Assembly: GCF_003591005.1 (NCBI RefSeq)
Contig: NZ_QYYD01000003.1
Span: 248,001 to 312,000, forward strand
Reading direction: 5' to 3'
Length of the DNA: 64,000 nucleotides
Source: Rhodopseudomonas palustris
GTDB taxonomy: Bacteria > Pseudomonadota > Alphaproteobacteria > Rhizobiales > Xanthobacteraceae
Shown here: positions 25,651-33,566 of the stretch, in pieces
Position numbering within the stretch: the first letter of the stretch is position 1
How the letters are laid out: each line of letters opens with the position of its first letter
Program-made: the position numbers and the translations under genes
Notes under the pieces: model-generated
Told to the model about the DNA's origin: nothing
Database searches by the model: none
What the model saw: the letters and a program-made list of their open reading frames with translations, nothing else

Positions 25651-25926
25651 TTAGTGGTATTGCTCGAAATCGACCCGGTATGCGTCGCCGTCTTCGAACT
25701 CGAAGGTGATGCACCAAGGTCCGTTGACATGGACTGAGAAGCGAAGCGGCCTTCCGCGCAGGGCATGAAAATCGAAGCCGGCGATGTTCATCTGTTCGGG
25801 TGCCGCCGCGGACTCGAGTTGATCGAGGCGCCGGAGTATCCGATCATGCATCTTGGTGTCGATCTTCGACGTCTTCCCGCTGCACCAAAGATCCGCCAAA
25901 GCCTTCGATCTGAATGTCTTGATCAT
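25651..25926 (-). CDS. higB: HigB-type mRNA-cleaving toxin (RelE/ParE superfamily)
   Basis: This 91-residue protein begins MIKTFRSKALADLW and ends 'WCITFEFEDGDAYRVDFEQYH', matching HigB toxins, which cleave mRNA on the ribosome. The central 'FHALRGRPLRFSVHVNG' carries the basic residues typical of the active cleft. It forms an operon with higA downstream. The start at 25926 fits the family start; longer frames run through the operator. Confidence 0.88.
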   Translation of the reverse strand: MIKTFRSKALADLWCSGKTSKIDTKMHDRILRRLDQLESAAAPEQMNIAGFDFHALRGRPLRFSVHVNGPWCITFEFEDGDAYRVDFEQYH

Positions 25927-25929
25927 GGC

Positions 25930-25969
25930 TGTAAGCATTTCGCTGACGTATGTCAATTGTTAGCTTACA
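25930..25969 (-). promoter_or_regulatory. inverted repeat and promoter-like region upstream of higBA
   Basis: An inverted repeat (TGTAAGC at 25930-25936, GCTTACA at 25963-25969) brackets a minus-strand TTGACA (25956-25951). The repeat lies immediately upstream of the higB start and is a candidate HigA operator. The -10 element is weak, and the promoter would sit very close to the start codon. Confidence 0.5.
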
Positions 25970-26063
25970 GGCTTGGGGCGGACATGAAAGTCGATCCATA
26001 GTCTCATGCCGCCAACGCATGCGCCCCTTGACTCCGCCTCCGCCCGGTGATGCATTGCCGGCC

Positions 26064-26117
26064 ATGTGCACGCAGTCCCAGCCCGTCGTTTGCCGTCGTT
26101 GGTGGCGCACCTCGTAA
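26064..26117 (+). CDS. trpL: trp operon leader peptide (trpL)
   Basis: A 17-residue frame, MCTQSQPVVCRRWWRTS, contains two adjacent Trp codons (26100-26105) and ends at TAA 26115-26117, 112 bases before trpE(G). Ribosome stalling at the WW codons when charged tRNA-Trp is scarce would favour the antiterminator. Attenuation by trpL upstream of trpE(G) is established in Sinorhizobium and Bradyrhizobium relatives. The assignment rests on the tandem Trp codons, position and nearby terminator. Confidence 0.85.
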   Translation: MCTQSQPVVCRRWWRTS

Positions 26118-26185
26118 CCAGAGGTGGCCGTGCGATCCCCCGTGTTTTGATCGTCCCGAGGCCGCCACGCGAGGCGGCTTTCGTT
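26101..26185 (+). promoter_or_regulatory. transcription attenuator of trpE(G)
   Basis: Alternative pairings can be drawn. CACCTC (26108-26113) pairs with GAGGTGG (26121-26127) as the 1:2 hairpin. GGTGGCC (26123-26129) can instead pair with GGCCGCC (26160-26166) as the antiterminator. GCCGCC (26161-26166) pairs with GGCGGC (26173-26178), followed by TTTCGTT, as the terminator. This fits the classical attenuator layout. Confidence 0.75.
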
Positions 26186-26229
26186 GGTCCTGTGTGGCGT
26201 TCCCTCGGCAGATTGCTTAAGAGGATGCC

Positions 26230-28389
26230 ATGAACAGGACCGTTTTCTCGCTTCCCGCGCGCAGCGACTACAAGACCGCCGCGGGTCTTTCCGTGTCGCG
26301 CACGGTGGAGGCCTTCACCGGCGGCCAGGCGCTGGATGATCTGATCGACCTGCTGGACCGCCGCCGCGGCGTGATGCTGTCGTCCGGCACCACGGTGCCG
26401 GGGCGCTACGAGAGCTTCGATTTCGGCTTCGCCGATCCACCGCTGGCCCTGACCACGCAGGCCGACCAGTTCAGCATCGAGGCGCTGAACCCGCGCGGCG
26501 AGACGCTGATTGCCTTCCTGGCCGATCGGCTGGAGGAGCCCAGCATCGTTGTCGAGCAGGCCTGCGCAACCAAGATCCGCGGCCGGATCATCCGCGGCGA
26601 AGCGCCGGTGGACGAGGACCAGCGCACCCGCCGCGCTAGCGCGATCTCGCTGGTTCGGGCGCTAGTCGCGGCGTTCGCGTCGCCGGCCGATCCGATGCTC
26701 GGGCTGTATGGCGCGTTCGCCTACGATCTGGTGTTCCAGTTCGAGGACCTCGAGCAGAAGCGAGCCCGCGCGGCCGACCAGCGCGACATCGTGCTGTATG
26801 TGCCGGACCGGCTCTTGGCCTACGACCGCGCCACCGGCTGCGGCGTCCATATCGCCTATGAGTTCGGCTGGAAGGCCAAGTCGACCGCCGGCCTGCCGAC
26901 CGCGACCAGCGACAGCGTCTACACCCAGACTGGCCGCCAGGGCTTTGCCGACCATGCGCCGGGCGAGTACGCCAAGGTCGTCGAGGTGGCGCGCGAGGCA
27001 TTCGCCCGCGGCGACCTGTTCGAGGCGGTGCCGGGCCAGTTGTTCGGCGAGCCGTGCGAGCGCTCGCCGGCCGAAGTGTTCAAACGGCTGTGCCGGATCA
27101 ATCCGTCGCCTTACGGCGGCCTGCTCAATCTCGGCGACGGCGAATTCCTGGTGTCGGCCTCGCCCGAAATGTTCGTCCGCTCCGACGGCCGCCGCATCGA
27201 GACCTGCCCGATCTCCGGCACCATCGCCCGCGGCACCGACGCGATCAGCGATGCCGAGCAGATCCAGAAGCTCCTGAACTCCGAGAAGGACGAGTTCGAG
27301 CTCAACATGTGCACCGACGTCGACCGCAACGACAAGGCGCGGGTGTGCGTGCCGGGCACCATCAAGGTGCTGGCCCGTCGTCAGATCGAGACCTATTCGA
27401 AGCTGTTCCACACGGTGGACCATGTCGAGGGCATGCTGCGCCCGGGCTTCGACGCGCTCGACGCGTTTCTCACCCACGCCTGGGCCGTCACCGTCACCGG
27501 CGCGCCGAAACTGTGGGCGATGCAGTTCGTCGAGGACAACGAGCGAACGCCGCGGCGCTGGTACGCCGGCGCGTTTGGCGTGGTTGGCTTCGACGGCACC
27601 ATCAACACCGGCCTCACCATCCGCACCATCCGGATGAAGGACGGGCTCGCCGAAGTGCGCGTCGGCGCCACTTGTTTGTTCGACTCCGATCCGGTCGCCG
27701 AGGACAAGGAGTGCCAGGTCAAGGCCGCGGCGCTGTTCCAGGCGCTGCGCGGCGATCCGCCGAAGCCGCTGTCGGCGGTGGCGCCGGACGCCACCGGCTC
27801 GGGCAAGAAGGTGCTGCTGATCGACCACGACGACAGCTTCGTGCACATGCTGGCAGACTATTTCCGCCAGGTCGGCGCCCAGGTCACGGTGGTGCGCTAT
27901 GTCCATGCCCAGAAGATGCTGGCCGACAACGCCTACGATCTCCTGGTGCTGTCGCCCGGTCCCGGCCGGCCGGAGGATTTCGGCATCAAATCGACTATCG
28001 ACAGCGCGCTCGGCAAGCAGCTGCCGATCTTCGGCGTCTGCCTTGGCGTTCAGGCGATGGGCGAGTATTTCGGCGGCACGCTCGGCCAGCTGCAGCAGCC
28101 GGCGCACGGCCGGCCGTCGCGCATCCAGGTCCGGGGCGGCACGCTGATGCACGGCCTGCCCAACGAGATCACGATCGGCCGCTATCACTCGTTGTATGTC
28201 GAGATGAACGACATGCCGAAGGATCTCACCGTCACCGCCTCCACCGAGGACGGCGTTGCCATGGCGATCGAGCACAAGACGCTGCCGGTCGGCGGCGTGC
28301 AGTTCCACCCGGAATCGCTGATGTCGCTCGGCGGCGGGGTCGGGCTGCGCATTGTCGAAAACGCGTTCCGACTCGGTGCACCGGCCTGA
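26230..28389 (+). CDS. trpE(G): anthranilate synthase, fused components I and II
   Basis: This 719-residue fusion makes anthranilate from chorismate and glutamine in tryptophan synthesis. Residues about 1-510 are the TrpE chorismate-binding part, with CPISGTIARG, FELNMCTDVDRND and VTGAPK. Residues about 530-719 are the TrpG glutamine amidotransferase, with the nucleophile Cys in FGVCLGVQAMG and the HPES motif. The fused form is typical of rhizobial relatives. AGAGG stands upstream of the ATG at 26230. It is controlled by the trpL attenuator. Confidence 0.95.
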   Translation: MNRTVFSLPARSDYKTAAGLSVSRTVEAFTGGQALDDLIDLLDRRRGVMLSSGTTVPGRYESFDFGFADPPLALTTQADQFSIEALNPRGETLIAFLADRLEEPSIVVEQACATKIRGRIIRGEAPVDEDQRTRRASAISLVRALVAAFASPADPMLGLYGAFAYDLVFQFEDLEQKRARAADQRDIVLYVPDRLLAYDRATGCGVHIAYEFGWKAKSTAGLPTATSDSVYTQTGRQGFADHAPGEYAKVVEVAREAFARGDLFEAVPGQLFGEPCERSPAEVFKRLCRINPSPYGGLLNLGDGEFLVSASPEMFVRSDGRRIETCPISGTIARGTDAISDAEQIQKLLNSEKDEFELNMCTDVDRNDKARVCVPGTIKVLARRQIETYSKLFHTVDHVEGMLRPGFDALDAFLTHAWAVTVTGAPKLWAMQFVEDNERTPRRWYAGAFGVVGFDGTINTGLTIRTIRMKDGLAEVRVGATCLFDSDPVAEDKECQVKAAALFQALRGDPPKPLSAVAPDATGSGKKVLLIDHDDSFVHMLADYFRQVGAQVTVVRYVHAQKMLADNAYDLLVLSPGPGRPEDFGIKSTIDSALGKQLPIFGVCLGVQAMGEYFGGTLGQLQQPAHGRPSRIQVRGGTLMHGLPNEITIGRYHSLYVEMNDMPKDLTVTASTEDGVAMAIEHKTLPVGGVQFHPESLMSLGGGVGLRIVENAFRLGAPA

Positions 28390-28766
28390 GAGCTTGGCCG
28401 GAAATCGATGCCTAGAATGATGCCTTGCACGTCGTCATTGCGAGGCGGCGAAGCCGACGAAGCAATCCAGCGCAGTGCACGGAGCTTCTGGATTGCTTCG
28501 CTTCGCTCGCAATGACGGAAAACGCAGCTGATTTTGCCGCATTCGTTGCCGGCCGGGCTCTAAGGTGGCGGGGGATTGATCCTGATCGAAGGCGGCGCAG
28601 AAGGGCCATGCTACAAGCCCACTGCATCGCAGATCCCGGTTGCGGTCTCATTCCTGCTTGCTAAGACCTTTGGCTAGTCCTTTTGGCGGGGGTAGCCGAA
28701 TTTCCGGATTGCCTCGCCTGCTCGCCTGCCGAACTATCAGTCCCATCCAGCAGAGACCCCGCGCCG
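28390..28766. other. intergenic region with one palindromic repeat (copy 4)
   Basis: Bases 28433-28517 are a copy of the CGTCATTGCGAG palindrome, about 44 bases after the trpE(G) stop. The rest holds the apt promoter region. An imperfect FixK-like TTGATCCTGATCGA occurs near 28576 but deviates in the second half-site. No additional gene is visible. Confidence 0.6.
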
Positions 28767-29321
28767 ATGAACGCTCTCGCTCAAGACCTGATCCACGACC
28801 TCAAGGCCAGCGTCCGCACCATCCCGGACTATCCCAAGCCCGGCATCATGTTCCGCGACATCACCACCCTGCTGGGCGAGCCGCGGGCCTTCCGCCGCGC
28901 CGTCGACGAACTGGTGCAGCCCTGGGCCGGCTCCAAGATCGATAAGGTCGCCGGCATCGAGGCGCGCGGCTTCATCAGCGGCGGCGCGATCGCCCATCAG
29001 GTGTCGTCGGGTTTCGTGCCGATCCGCAAGAAGGGCAAGCTGCCGCACACCTGCGTGTCGATGGAATACGCGCTGGAATACGGCACCGACATGATCGAGA
29101 TCCATGTCGACGCGCTGCAGCCCGGCGAGCGGGTGATCCTGGTCGACGACCTGATCGCCACCGGCGGCACCGCCGAAGGCGCCATCAAGCTGCTGCGCCA
29201 GATTGGCGCCGAAGTGGTCGCCGCCTGCTTCATCGTCGACCTGCCGGACCTCGGCGGCGCCGACAAGATCCGCAGCATGGGCGTTCCGGTGCGGACGCTG
29301 ATCGAGTTCGGCGGGCATTGA
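28767..29321 (+). CDS. apt: adenine phosphoribosyltransferase
   Basis: This 184-residue purine salvage enzyme joins adenine to PRPP to give AMP. It shows the family start '[18 protein letters not shown]', the adenine-side '[14 protein letters not shown]' and the PRPP-binding signature [14 protein letters not shown]. The ATG at 28767 gives the standard length; an in-frame upstream start at 28683 adds a non-family extension. It is followed by an inverted repeat. Confidence 0.95.
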   Translation: MNALAQDLIHDLKASVRTIPDYPKPGIMFRDITTLLGEPRAFRRAVDELVQPWAGSKIDKVAGIEARGFISGGAIAHQVSSGFVPIRKKGKLPHTCVSMEYALEYGTDMIEIHVDALQPGERVILVDDLIATGGTAEGAIKLLRQIGAEVVAACFIVDLPDLGGADKIRSMGVPVRTLIEFGGH

Positions 29322-29340
29322 GGCTCGCACGCGACCTCAC

Positions 29341-29504
29341 CTCTCCCCGCGTGCGGGGAGAGGTCGGCACGCATCGCTAGATGCGGGCCGGGTGAGGGGG
29401 CGTTTCCACTCGGCCGAGCGCTGCGACTCGTGGAGGGGCCCCCTCACCCGGTGCGCATTCGCTTCGCTCGTGCGCACCACCCTCTCCCCGCAAGCGGGGC
29501 GAGG
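29341..29504. repeat. inverted repeat between convergent genes
   Basis: Two CTCTCCCCGC..GCGGGGAGAG-type hairpins (29341-29364 and 29483-29504) enclose GTGAGGGGGC / GCCCCCTCAC arms. It lies at the 3' ends of apt and the ParA-like gene and may serve as bidirectional terminator. Confidence 0.65.
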
Positions 29505-29506
29505 GT

Positions 29507-30175
29507 TTAAGGTCGCCCCTGCGTCATCTCCAGCTCGATATCCCGGAACGCCGTGTAGTTGCGGCGAATCCATTGGTTGAGTTCAGTGGAGGCGTCCGGC
29601 TCGGCGCGCAGATAGCCGGTGAACGAAAAGTTCAGCCGGTCGATATAGGTCTTCAGGAACGGCGGAAGGGCGCGGATGCGAAGGATGCGGCCGCGGGCGA
29701 ACACCGGCGGCAATTCGCCGAGCAGCACGTGCTCGTTGTCGACAACAAAGAGCTGGCGCGGTGGCACGATGTCCTGCAGCGACCCGTAGGCGCGCGCGGA
29801 GTTGCGGTCGGTGTCGGCGACGAACAGCACGACCGGCGCGATCTGGCGCCGCGCGGCCTCCTTGATGAAGCCGATTTCCGCGAAGGTGCCGAAGAACTCG
29901 TCGAACGCGTGAAAGCCGAGGTCGATCACCTTGGCGACGCCGTCATGGACGATCAGCCGGTCCATCAGCTGGATCTTGCCGAAGGTGCCGTCGATCTCGG
30001 CGGTCTCCGTCAGCCGCGGCAGGTAGTCGAGCAGCGACGGTTCCTTGACGTTGACGTCGAAAGCCGTCACCGAGCCGCGCGCCAGATACAGAAACTCGGC
30101 CAGCAGCCGCGCGATCAGCGTCTTGCCGACGAACGGGCGCGGCGAACAGACGATGTAGACCGGGGTGCGGGACAT
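29507..30175 (-). CDS. ParA/MinD-like P-loop ATPase, divergent
   Basis: This 222-residue protein has a Walker A of SPRPFVGKTL near the N-terminus. In the deviant ParA motif KGGxGKT the signature Lys is here Arg or Pro, which suggests altered nucleotide-dependent dimerisation. The body has 'VTAFDVNVKEPSLLDYLPRL' (switch-like) and 'VVLFVADTDRNSA'. It lies 166 bases downstream of a more canonical ParA-like gene on the same strand, with a palindromic repeat between. No ParB is present. The function is unknown. Confidence 0.7.
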   Translation of the reverse strand: MSRTPVYIVCSPRPFVGKTLIARLLAEFLYLARGSVTAFDVNVKEPSLLDYLPRLTETAEIDGTFGKIQLMDRLIVHDGVAKVIDLGFHAFDEFFGTFAEIGFIKEAARRQIAPVVLFVADTDRNSARAYGSLQDIVPPRQLFVVDNEHVLLGELPPVFARGRILRIRALPPFLKTYIDRLNFSFTGYLRAEPDASTELNQWIRRNYTAFRDIELEMTQGRP

Positions 30176-30220
30176 GGCGGCAGAATGGGCCGATTGCATC
30201 GGCGGACAACAACTCCGCCT

Positions 30221-30310
30221 CGTCATGCCCGGGCTTGTCCCGGGCATCCCCGTCTTGGGAGCCTAGCACGATCCAAGGCGTGGATGGCCGGGACGAGCTC
30301 GGCCACGACG
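30221..30310. repeat. palindromic repeat of the CGTCATGCCCGG family
   Basis: A 90-base palindrome (CGTCATGCCCGGGCTTGTCC ... GGACGAGCTCGGCCACGACG) related to the element at 6377-6464; it lies between the two ParA-like genes. Confidence 0.7.
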
Positions 30311-30341
30311 GCAAATACTACATGCCGATATCACCCGCGAG

Positions 30342-31115
30342 TTATTTCTCGCCGCCGGCTTGGGCCACGTCGGTGGTGCGGCCGCCCTTGTCCTTGCCGA
30401 CGATGTCGGTCAGCCGGATGCGGTCGAACTCGCTCCAGACATTGGCGAGCCAGTGCCGGACATAGCCGCGCAGCACGAAGGAGTAGTTGGCCGGCTCGTC
30501 GTGCACGCCCTTGTTGGCGACGAATTTGAGGAACGGCACCGACGACACTTCGACCTGCTCATAGGCCATTTCGTTGAGCTTGGGGATGGTCAGCTCGGTG
30601 GCGTCCTTGATGCGGTGGAAATACGAATTGTAGGTCGCCTGGTCCCACTCGAAGAAGCTGGTGTTGTTGATGAAGTTCTTGGTGAGGAAGTACTTGGCGC
30701 CGGTCATGAAGTTGGCGGTCTCGGCGATCTCGTCCAGCGAGGCGATCGAGGGGCCGAGGATGTGGAACACCGCGAAGGTGATCTGCCCGGAGCGGGCGGC
30801 GTCGAGGAAGCCGATGTCGCGCAGGCTGGCCAGCGCCGGCGACAGCAGGCCGGCGCGGACGTCGATCACCGTGACCGACGGCACGGCGTTGTTCAGCGTG
30901 TCGAAGATCTTCATCTGGTCGGCTGTCGACGTCATGTCGACGATCTCGGTAATGCCCGGATGGAAGCGCTTCAGCGTGCCGCGCGGCGATTCGGTGTCGA
31001 AGGCGCGGGTCGGGATGTTGTTGGCGCTGAAATAGTCGAGCAGGGTTCGTGACACCGTGGTCTTGCCCACGCCGCCTTTGTCCGCGCCGACGACGATCAC
31101 TGCTGGCTTCGCCAT
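30342..31115 (-). CDS. ParA-family ATPase
   Basis: This 257-residue cytoplasmic ATPase has the deviant Walker A DKGGVGKTTV (signature Lys present), 'FDTESPRGTLKRF' in the switch I position and 'VTVIDVRAGLLSPAL' as Walker B. The C-terminal half is less conserved. AAGGA stands upstream of the ATG at 31115. Standing beside a second ParA-like protein and lacking a ParB or parS-like repeat, it may position a protein complex rather than segregate DNA (inference). Confidence 0.8.
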   Translation of the reverse strand: MAKPAVIVVGADKGGVGKTTVSRTLLDYFSANNIPTRAFDTESPRGTLKRFHPGITEIVDMTSTADQMKIFDTLNNAVPSVTVIDVRAGLLSPALASLRDIGFLDAARSGQITFAVFHILGPSIASLDEIAETANFMTGAKYFLTKNFINNTSFFEWDQATYNSYFHRIKDATELTIPKLNEMAYEQVEVSSVPFLKFVANKGVHDEPANYSFVLRGYVRHWLANVWSEFDRIRLTDIVGKDKGGRTTDVAQAGGEK

Positions 31116-31670
31116 GAGATTCCTTTTTTGGACGGTTTGGCCCCCACCGCGCCCGCGGTGCATGTCCATGCGTTGGCGGCGAACATGCCAGAAACATCGG
31201 ATATTTCAATGACCCCGCAGCGTATCTCGGCAATCTCGACGAAACGGTGCCGAAACTTCTTGGGGCGACGAAGGTAGCGGTCCCATTCGCGGCCCCCACG
31301 GCCTGCGCAGCAGGCGGGAGGCGAGCGCCAGGGCGGATCACTCCACGCGTTGATCGAGGTAATGATCTGGGGCGCGGCTGCGCCGCCGATGATGTCGGTG
31401 GCTGCAAGAGACAACGCGGGCATCGCGTGCTCCAGGGGCTGCCGATGCGACTCGTGCCGCACAGATCGCGGCTCCCGTCGGTCGACCGGCCGGGCCCTCA
31501 TCCATCAATCTGCGAGGCGCAGCAAGCAGCCCCTCCGTCATCGCAGCCGCCGCTTGCAGATTCGATTGCTGGTATCGCTTGCGGCGACACACTCGGTGCC
31601 GCATGGATCGTGCGCGCATGCGCGCATCGGTCTTCCGCCGCCGGTCCTGCGGCATCCCTCGCGAGTCGTC
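31116..31670. other. 555-base intergenic region, no gene assigned
   Basis: It lies between divergent ParA-like and TauE/SafE genes. Frames on both strands cross it, but their translations are low-complexity Arg/Pro/Ala-rich and lack ribosome-binding sites. I saw no repeat of the families seen elsewhere. It may hold an unrecognised RNA or gene remnant. Confidence 0.4.
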
Positions 31671-32435
31671 GTGTCGTCGATCATTACCGACCCCTGGTTC
31701 TATGCCGCTGCGATCCCTGCGGTGCTCCTGCTTGGGCTGGCGAAGGGCGGCTTCTCGGGCATTGGGATCGCTGCGACGCCGCTGCTGGCGCTGTTTTTGC
31801 CGCCGCTCGAAGCCGCGGCGCTGTTGTTGCCGGTGCTGATCAGCCAGGACATGATCTCGCTCTACGTCTACCGGCATCATTGGGACGCGCGGAGCCTGAA
31901 GATCATGCTGCCGGGCGCGCTGCTCGGCATGGGCCTGGCCTGGTGGACGGCGGCGCTGGTGTCGGACGATGTGGTGCGGGTGATCGTCGGCGGCGTCGGC
32001 TTCGCCTTCGTGCTCGACGTCTGGCTGCGGCCGCAACTGACGCCGACCAAGGGCGCGCTGGCGCCCGGCTTGTTCTGGGGCGGCGTGTCCGGCTTCACCT
32101 CGTTCATGACGCAGGGCGGCGGGCCGCCGTACCAAGTCTACATGCTGCCGCTGCAACTGCCCAAGCTGGTGCTGGTCGGCACCACCACGATCTTCTTCGC
32201 GATCCTCAACGTGCTGAAGATCGGCCCCTACATTCTGCTCGGCCAGTTCAATCCGGCGAATCTGGCAACCTCGATTGCGCTGCTGCCGCTTGCCGCGGCG
32301 GCCAACCTGCTAGGTATCTGGCTGGTTCGGCGGATGCCGACCGGGCTGTTCTACAAGATCGCCTATGCGCTGCTGTTCGTGGTCTCGACCGTGCTGATGG
32401 CGCAGGGCATCGCGGGCCTGCTCGGCGTGAAATAG
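31671..32435 (+). CDS. TauE/SafE family sulfite/organosulfur exporter-like protein
   Basis: This 254-residue membrane protein starts at GTG 31671 just before the first hydrophobic segment. It has about eight membrane segments in two repeats, with the family glycine motif GLAKGGFSGIG near the N-terminus and 'GFTSFMTQGGGPPYQVYML' at the second repeat. TauE/SafE proteins move sulfite, sulfoacetate, thiosulfate or other anions out. A longer frame begins at 31350 but its first 107 residues are not membrane-like. The substrate is unproven. Confidence 0.85.
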   Translation: MSSIITDPWFYAAAIPAVLLLGLAKGGFSGIGIAATPLLALFLPPLEAAALLLPVLISQDMISLYVYRHHWDARSLKIMLPGALLGMGLAWWTAALVSDDVVRVIVGGVGFAFVLDVWLRPQLTPTKGALAPGLFWGGVSGFTSFMTQGGGPPYQVYMLPLQLPKLVLVGTTTIFFAILNVLKIGPYILLGQFNPANLATSIALLPLAAAANLLGIWLVRRMPTGLFYKIAYALLFVVSTVLMAQGIAGLLGVK

Positions 32436-32444
32436 CGACAGCGT

Positions 32445-32642
32445 TCAGCGCGCTGTCGGGGCGATCTGGCGAGCCACCAGATAAGAAATCGGCATCGCCA
32501 GCACGAAGCCGGCAGTGACCGCGCGCGGAATCCACTGCATCGCGTGCTCGGCAAGGCCCGGCACCGCCAGCACCGCGACCAGCATCATCCCGGCCATCGT
32601 TGCGCCGCCGATGATCCAGAGCACCACCGCGATCTTCAACAT
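32445..32642 (-). CDS. small two-segment membrane protein
   Basis: This 65-residue protein has two hydrophobic stretches (about residues 4-28 and 42-58) and a short positive tail, indicating a small inner-membrane protein. No catalytic residues are seen. A perfect FixK/FNR site is located 91 bases upstream, so expression probably rises when oxygen is low. It is convergent with the TauE gene. The family is not recognised. Confidence 0.7.
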   Translation of the reverse strand: MLKIAVVLWIIGGATMAGMMLVAVLAVPGLAEHAMQWIPRAVTAGFVLAMPISYLVARQIAPTAR

Positions 32643-32732
32643 GTTCGTCTCCTGGGTAACGGACGCCAGCGCAAGTCAGCGCGCATGGGCGTGGAAGGCA
32701 GCGGGACGATAGGATGGGTAGGGTTCCGCGGA

Positions 32733-32746
32733 TTGATCTCGATCAA
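32733..32746. promoter_or_regulatory. FixK/FNR-type operator upstream of a small membrane protein gene
   Basis: TTGATCTCGATCAA is a perfect TTGAT-N4-ATCAA palindrome. On the minus strand, TATCGT at 32711-32706 sits about where a -10 box would lie for a class II site. It could also affect the PadR gene on the plus strand. Confidence 0.8.
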
Positions 32747-32840
32747 ATCCGCCGCGCCGGAAAGGTAATCCAGAACAGTGGCTTAGAGTATCTGCCCACC
32801 TTTTTGCGTCCTCGTCTGCGACAATGGGCGAAACCGCCAA

Positions 32841-32887
32841 GATATATCTTTACAGGGTTCGGAACTCGGGCGTAGGGACGATATATC
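32841..32887. promoter_or_regulatory. paired GATATATC palindromes upstream of padR
   Basis: The self-complementary octamer GATATATC occurs at 32841-32848 and again at 32880-32887, 39 bases apart, just upstream of the PadR start at 32904. PadR regulators commonly repress their own gene through AT-rich palindromes, so these are candidate operators. Confidence 0.55.
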
Positions 32888-32903
32888 TTATGCGGAGTTC
32901 CCG

Positions 32904-33485
32904 ATGGACGGCCTCGACAATGGCGGACGGCGATGCGGTTTCGGGATGCCCGGCTGCCGCTGGGCACGCCGCGGCAGCGGGCGCGGCATGGGCGGCGAGA
33001 GTACCCGTGCCAGCCGCATGCTGGGGCAGGGCGACCTCAAGCTGATGGCGTTGGCGCTGATCGCCGAGCAGCCGCGCCACGGCTACGACATCATCAAGGT
33101 GATCGAGGACAGGACGGCGGGCTGGTACGCGCCGAGCGCCGGCGTGGTGTACCCGGCGCTGACCTTCCTGGAAGATATCGGCCACGTCATCGCCCAGCCG
33201 GAGGGCGCCAAGAAGCTCTACGTCATCACCGACGACGGCCGCGACTATCTGGCCGAGCGCCGTGGCCTGGCCGACGCGGTGTTCGATCGGCTCGCCGCTT
33301 TCGGCGAGTCGATGCAGCAGCAGAATGGCGAGGGCAGCAATGCCGGCGAACTGCCGCCGCTGCTGCGCGCCGCGCTCGACAATCTCCGCGCCGTGGCAAT
33401 TCGTCGGTTCGCCAGCGACTCCGACAACGAAGCCGAACTCGTCGCGGTGCTGGCCCGCGCCGCCGGTGAACTTCGCAAGGTTTAA
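32904..33485 (+). CDS. PadR-family transcriptional regulator
   Basis: This 193-residue repressor-like protein has a Gly/Arg-rich N-terminal extension (residues 1 to about 35), then a PadR winged helix: 'LMALALIAEQPRHGYDIIKVIEDRT', 'SAGVVYPALTFLEDIGHV' and 'KLYVITDDGRDYL'. The C-terminal helical part would dimerise. GGAG stands before the ATG. It precedes the Rieske gene by 81 bases and may control it. The signal is unknown. Confidence 0.88.
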   Translation: MDGLDNGGRRCGFGMPGCRWARRGSGRGMGGESTRASRMLGQGDLKLMALALIAEQPRHGYDIIKVIEDRTAGWYAPSAGVVYPALTFLEDIGHVIAQPEGAKKLYVITDDGRDYLAERRGLADAVFDRLAAFGESMQQQNGEGSNAGELPPLLRAALDNLRAVAIRRFASDSDNEAELVAVLARAAGELRKV

Positions 33486-33566
33486 TACCAAGGGCGGGCG
33501 ATCCCGCCATCTTCGCCGCACTCCGGATCCGCGATCCGCCGCGCCGGCGATCATCAGGAGACCATC

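Noticed and set aside
28576-28589. TTGATCCTGATCGA as a FixK/FNR site before apt
   Set aside because: The second half-site deviates from ATCAA and apt is a salvage gene with no expected oxygen control.
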